A model generated the notes under the pieces. The model saw only the letters and a list, made by a program, of their open reading frames with translations, did no database searches and was not told the DNA's origin. DNA of 32,678 bases. Origin: Candidatus Latescibacterota bacterium (GTDB lineage Bacteria; Latescibacterota; UBA2968; UBA8231). Of the stretch, positions 31,201 to 32,678 are shown piece by piece. The translations under genes were made by a program, and so were the position numbers. Each line of letters opens with the position of its first letter. Within the stretch, counting starts at the first letter, position 1. The stretch lies in NCBI GenBank assembly GCA_022827835.1, contig JAJEIO010000037.1, forward strand, positions 1 to 32,678, read 5' to 3'.

Positions 31201-31625
31201 ATTCTGAGGTGCGTGCATTCGTCCTTGCACTCGCCAACGATGGCATTGATTCCGATATTGATTGGATTCAGACCATTGCGACGGTTGTTGCCAAGAAAGC
31301 CCCGGCCGAGTGGACGGACGCTGATCGCGACCGCTTCCACCAAGAGCTATTTCAGCAAGTCGCGTCTTTCCAGCGGCTAGTCGCTCTCCACGCTGACCGC
31401 CGCGCTCTTGGAATTGATTCAAACGCTATGCGGCTGACCGTCACTCGCGCTGACGGCACTGAGTACGTCCGCCTCGTCGGAGTTGATCGCGCCCAGCGAG
31501 ACGTTGGAGAGGAGATCCTCGACGACGCGCTTGCGCGCCTTACTGACCTTACCGGCTCCCCAGCCCGTGCCCAGCAAACACTCCTCGCATTGCTTGGCGA
31601 AAGGCTCCTACCCGTGCCCGAATAG
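28215..31625 (+). CDS. large P-loop ATPase of an Ssp/BREX-like modification cassette (SspC-like)
   Basis: The 1136-residue protein has Walker A GPYGSGKSS (63-71) and Walker B LLLIIDEFGKNLE (D202, E203) in an N-terminal ATPase domain, and then a long, mostly helical C-terminal region without other motifs I recognise. It opens with LADYIAVVGRFARSASLERD. Large ATPases of this sort sit next to PAPS-reductase-family enzymes in Ssp phosphorothioation loci (SspC) and in BREX type 4 (BrxC); the neighbours here favour Ssp. It would power sulfur-modification complex assembly or DNA handling. ATG 28215 overlaps the stop of the upstream stub. The sspD-like gene follows after 28 bases. Confidence 0.75.
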   Translation: MVALADYIAVVGRFARSASLERDIARREPLDGYVVTARALDVVERIAATAANGAAGGAWSLTGPYGSGKSSLALLLDAAFGERDATRADATELIEATSPAVADLLARAHQARGTEERGFYRAVVTASREPLHHTVLRALESAVIRAYGSIPSTRTFRAAKTLKTALADAASDDPRRVGPSPADLLEVARCLAEDAPLLLIIDEFGKNLEAISDGSDADPYLLQQLAEAGQGAGLPIFALTLQHLSFEDYLVGIDGPRRREWAKVQGRFEDVAYIESAAQTRALIGTVFEIDDDLQPRIRRWAETHAKEMRALGVADLASADVVEACYPLHPLTALVLPEMCSRYGQHERTLFSFLTGADSATAASFLSATPLPNRGVLPSLGLDAVYNYFVAGGAGAVGYSQRWSEIATRLRDAHGLTESQTKLAKSIAILNLVSTGGAARASAQVLDIALNGAAKALTSLQDAGIVTYRDFADEFRIWHGTDVDIRGLIKAAYAKVQRQPLVEILASIHKPEPVVAARHSAEHDILRVFARRYVDGTEPVTPLDPFSPYDGEVLLTVAPDSIPTLAQAGENAKPVVAAIPDDLALLDDAAREVAAVADVLDHDSAKDDWVARREIGERLAQAETALSNDIEATFNAEVCRWVLLGPDGPTNLLAGTARRRGSAALSAAADRAYSKTPTVGNEMLNRTAVTSQGAKARRILLEAMIEFGNHIDLNLEGNGPEVAMYHAFIKGTGMHGWDQRNEVMVFRSPTDKKLRPAWDLLDSEFDRASTRRINLADIYAALLSPPIGMKAEVIPVFVTVGLLAYSDEVAIYEHGTFRPLLTADLSERMVRNPKHFDLKHFANTSGARRQVIEALATRLEVRPRFRKHRVSNVLAVVGELVSQVRQLDNYTRRTRNLSDTAAALREALVAAVEPDELLFAAIPEALGYRPIPAATKTYSKANEYVDAVASALEELTGFYQRLVDEMLDELFSVSGETSRRTIAEQAAALDGEVLDSEVRAFVLALANDGIDSDIDWIQTIATVVAKKAPAEWTDADRDRFHQELFQQVASFQRLVALHADRRALGIDSNAMRLTVTRADGTEYVRLVGVDRAQRDVGEEILDDALARLTDLTGSPARAQQTLLALLGERLLPVPE

Positions 31626-31653
31626 GACGCGCCTACTGAAGAGAGGAGACAAC

Positions 31654-32502
31654 ATGGCTGATAATACGCGCCACATTTGTGGCATTTCAGGGGGCAAGGA
31701 CTCCAGCGCCCTTGCTGTGTACATGCGCCGTGAGGTTCCGGATATGGAGTACTTCTTCTGCGACACCGGGGCTGAGCTTCCCGAGACTTATGAATACTTG
31801 ACTCGGCTTGAGGTCGTACTCGGCAAGCCGATAGCTAGGCTCAACGCCTCGCGTGGCTTTGACCACTGGTTTGAGGTGTTTCGCGGTGCGCTGCCGTCCC
31901 CGCAGATGCGGTGGTGTACCAGGAACATGAAGATCAAGCCGATTGAGGAATGGGTCGGCGATGAGCCGGTCGTCTCGTATGTCGCCATTCGCGCCGATGA
32001 GTCCAACCGCAAAGGCTACATTTCTACCAAGCCCAACATCAAGACTCGCTTTCCGTTTGTCGAAGACGGCGTGACGCACGACGACGTCCTCCGCATCCTC
32101 GAAGATGCTGGCATTGGCCTCCCCGAATACTACGAGTGGCGGACTCGTTCCGGGTGTTACTTCTGCTTTTATCAGCGTAAAGCCGAGTGGGTCGGCCTTG
32201 CTGAACGCCATCCCGAACTCTTCGAGCGCGCCATTGCCATCGAACAGAAAGTGCTGCGCGACGCTGGTGTTGACGGCGACGCCGACTTCTCCGATCGAGC
32301 CATGCGGGGCCGCCAATACACATGGTCAGGTGGCGAGACGCTCGTCCAACTGCTCAAGCGCCGCGAGGAGATTCTCGCACGGCACAAAGATGCTATGGAC
32401 CGCGCCGGCAAGAAGAAGACCAACGTCCCGTTGGTTGAGGCGCTCGCCGAAGCATTGGACGATGAGGACGATACTGAGGCTTGTACGGTATGTTCGTTGT
32501 GA
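31654..32502 (+). CDS. SspD/DndC-like PAPS-reductase-family ATP pyrophosphatase
   Basis: The 282-residue protein has the PP-loop SGGKDSSA at residues 12-19, which splits ATP into AMP and pyrophosphate. FFCDTGAELPETYEYL follows, then RWCTRNMKIKP (C88) and GCYFCF (C168, C171), with a further CxxC at the very end (C277, C280). Cysteines of this pattern hold an iron-sulfur cluster in DndC. In the Dnd and Ssp systems this protein activates DNA for phosphorothioate (sulfur for oxygen) insertion. A plain sulfate-assimilation PAPS reductase is less likely given the ATPase and HNH neighbours. AGAGGAGA lies just before ATG 31654, which is preferred over the longer frame that reads through the ATPase gene. 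Confidence 0.82.
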   Translation: MADNTRHICGISGGKDSSALAVYMRREVPDMEYFFCDTGAELPETYEYLTRLEVVLGKPIARLNASRGFDHWFEVFRGALPSPQMRWCTRNMKIKPIEEWVGDEPVVSYVAIRADESNRKGYISTKPNIKTRFPFVEDGVTHDDVLRILEDAGIGLPEYYEWRTRSGCYFCFYQRKAEWVGLAERHPELFERAIAIEQKVLRDAGVDGDADFSDRAMRGRQYTWSGGETLVQLLKRREEILARHKDAMDRAGKKKTNVPLVEALAEALDDEDDTEACTVCSL

Positions 32503-32546
32503 GGGGAAAATTGACGACAGGCAGGTGTATTGGGATTGTTTCAATC

Positions 32547-32559
32547 AGGTTAGTAACCT
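32547..32559. promoter_or_regulatory. 13-base palindrome before the HNH gene
   Basis: AGGTTA-G-TAACCT (32547-32559) is a perfect palindrome with a single central base, 5 bases before ATG 32565. It sits where a repressor could block transcription or translation initiation. No regulator gene is visible in the window. Confidence 0.35.
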
Positions 32560-32564
32560 AAAAA

Positions 32565-32678
32565 ATGGACCGAGAATTAATTATTCAGAAATTTGCCACC
32601 TTGGGTATGTGGAGAAGGGCGGGAGAAAGGGCACCGCACAAACCTCTGCTGGTTCTATATGCAATTGGAAAATTACTG
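32565..32678 (+). CDS. start of an SBD-HNH-type restriction endonuclease (partial)
   Basis: The frame runs from ATG 32565 to the window edge, 38 codons without a stop. The product contains the very characteristic ERAPHKPLLVLYAIGKLL following a helix with IIQKFATLGMWRRAG. This opening is that of HNH endonucleases annotated as phosphorothioated-DNA-binding restriction enzymes (ScoMcrA-like), which carry a sulfur-binding domain first and an HNH nuclease domain at the C-terminus. The nuclease part lies outside the window. It follows the SspD-like gene by 62 bases, without a clear ribosome site. Together the two suggest a modification plus restriction set. Confidence 0.7.
   Translation, partial: MDRELIIQKFATLGMWRRAGERAPHKPLLVLYAIGKLL

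Noticed and set aside
28215..32502. Assignment of the second cassette to BREX type 4 (PAPS-reductase protein plus BrxC)
   Set aside because: Possible, but the following gene starts like an SBD-HNH endonuclease, and no PglZ or BrxL is visible within the window.
1..32678. CRISPR arrays, insertion sequences or phage genes
   Set aside because: No repeated spacer-repeat pattern, transposase or integrase frame was found; the reuse of the term 'array' here refers only to the gene cluster.

Overview
The window looks like a chromosome fragment of a GC-rich, diderm (Gram-negative) bacterium. It encodes an outer-membrane assembly lipoprotein (BamD), a YbgF/CpoB-type lipoprotein, a heptose adenylyltransferase, a TonB-dependent receptor and a secreted protein ending in a FlgD-like Ig domain. 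The FlgD-like tail together with sialate O-acetylesterase, Gfo/Idh/MocA oxidoreductase and SDR genes suggests an uncultured FCB-type lineage such as Latescibacterota. This placement is an inference from gene content; no marker gene in the window settles it.

Layout. (1) 1-5140 is core chromosome: the tail of a secreted protein, tRNA-Arg(TCT) and tRNA-His(GTG) behind a strong promoter, then a tight run rfaE2, YbgF/CpoB-like, an unrecognised envelope gene, bamD, nadD and thrC with stop/start overlaps, then tRNA-Arg(ACG) and a terminator. (2) 5251-5814 is a secreted Cache-domain protein on the minus strand, followed by 430 bases without a confident gene. (3) 6247-21324 is a large defence array. 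Its framework is a DUF1156 DNA methyltransferase, a translationally coupled DUF6615 PD-(D/E)XK-like protein, a DUF499 AAA+ ATPase with an N-terminal HEPN domain, and a SNF2-type helicase with a C-terminal DUF3883 domain. Between the methyltransferase/nuclease half and the ATPase/helicase half sit accessory modules: an AT-rich ApeA-like HEPN abortive-infection gene, an MntA-type nucleotidyltransferase with a truncated HEPN partner, and a PIN/UPF0175-like toxin-antitoxin pair in reverse orientation. Two unrecognised small genes with their own promoter (20374-21324) close the array.

(4) 21422-28039 is a metabolic and envelope block: a Gfo/Idh/MocA oxidoreductase, a sialate O-acetylesterase with a coupled secreted protein, an SDR dehydrogenase, a lipoprotein and a TonB-dependent receptor. 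(5) 28024-32678 is a second defence cassette that begins abruptly at the 3' end of the receptor gene: a 5'-truncated stub, a 1136-residue P-loop ATPase, a DndC/SspD-like PAPS-reductase-family protein and the start of an APHKPLLVLY-type HNH endonuclease. This matches a DNA phosphorothioation (Ssp/Dnd-like) modification and restriction set.

Taken together, modules 3 and 5 pair DNA-marking enzymes (methylation; sulfur incorporation) with nucleases and helicases that could act on unmarked or marked foreign DNA, and add RNase or toxin-type backup modules (ApeA, MNT/HEPN, PIN). The functions of the array as a whole, and of the genes at 9198, 20374 and 20665, are not established from sequence alone.
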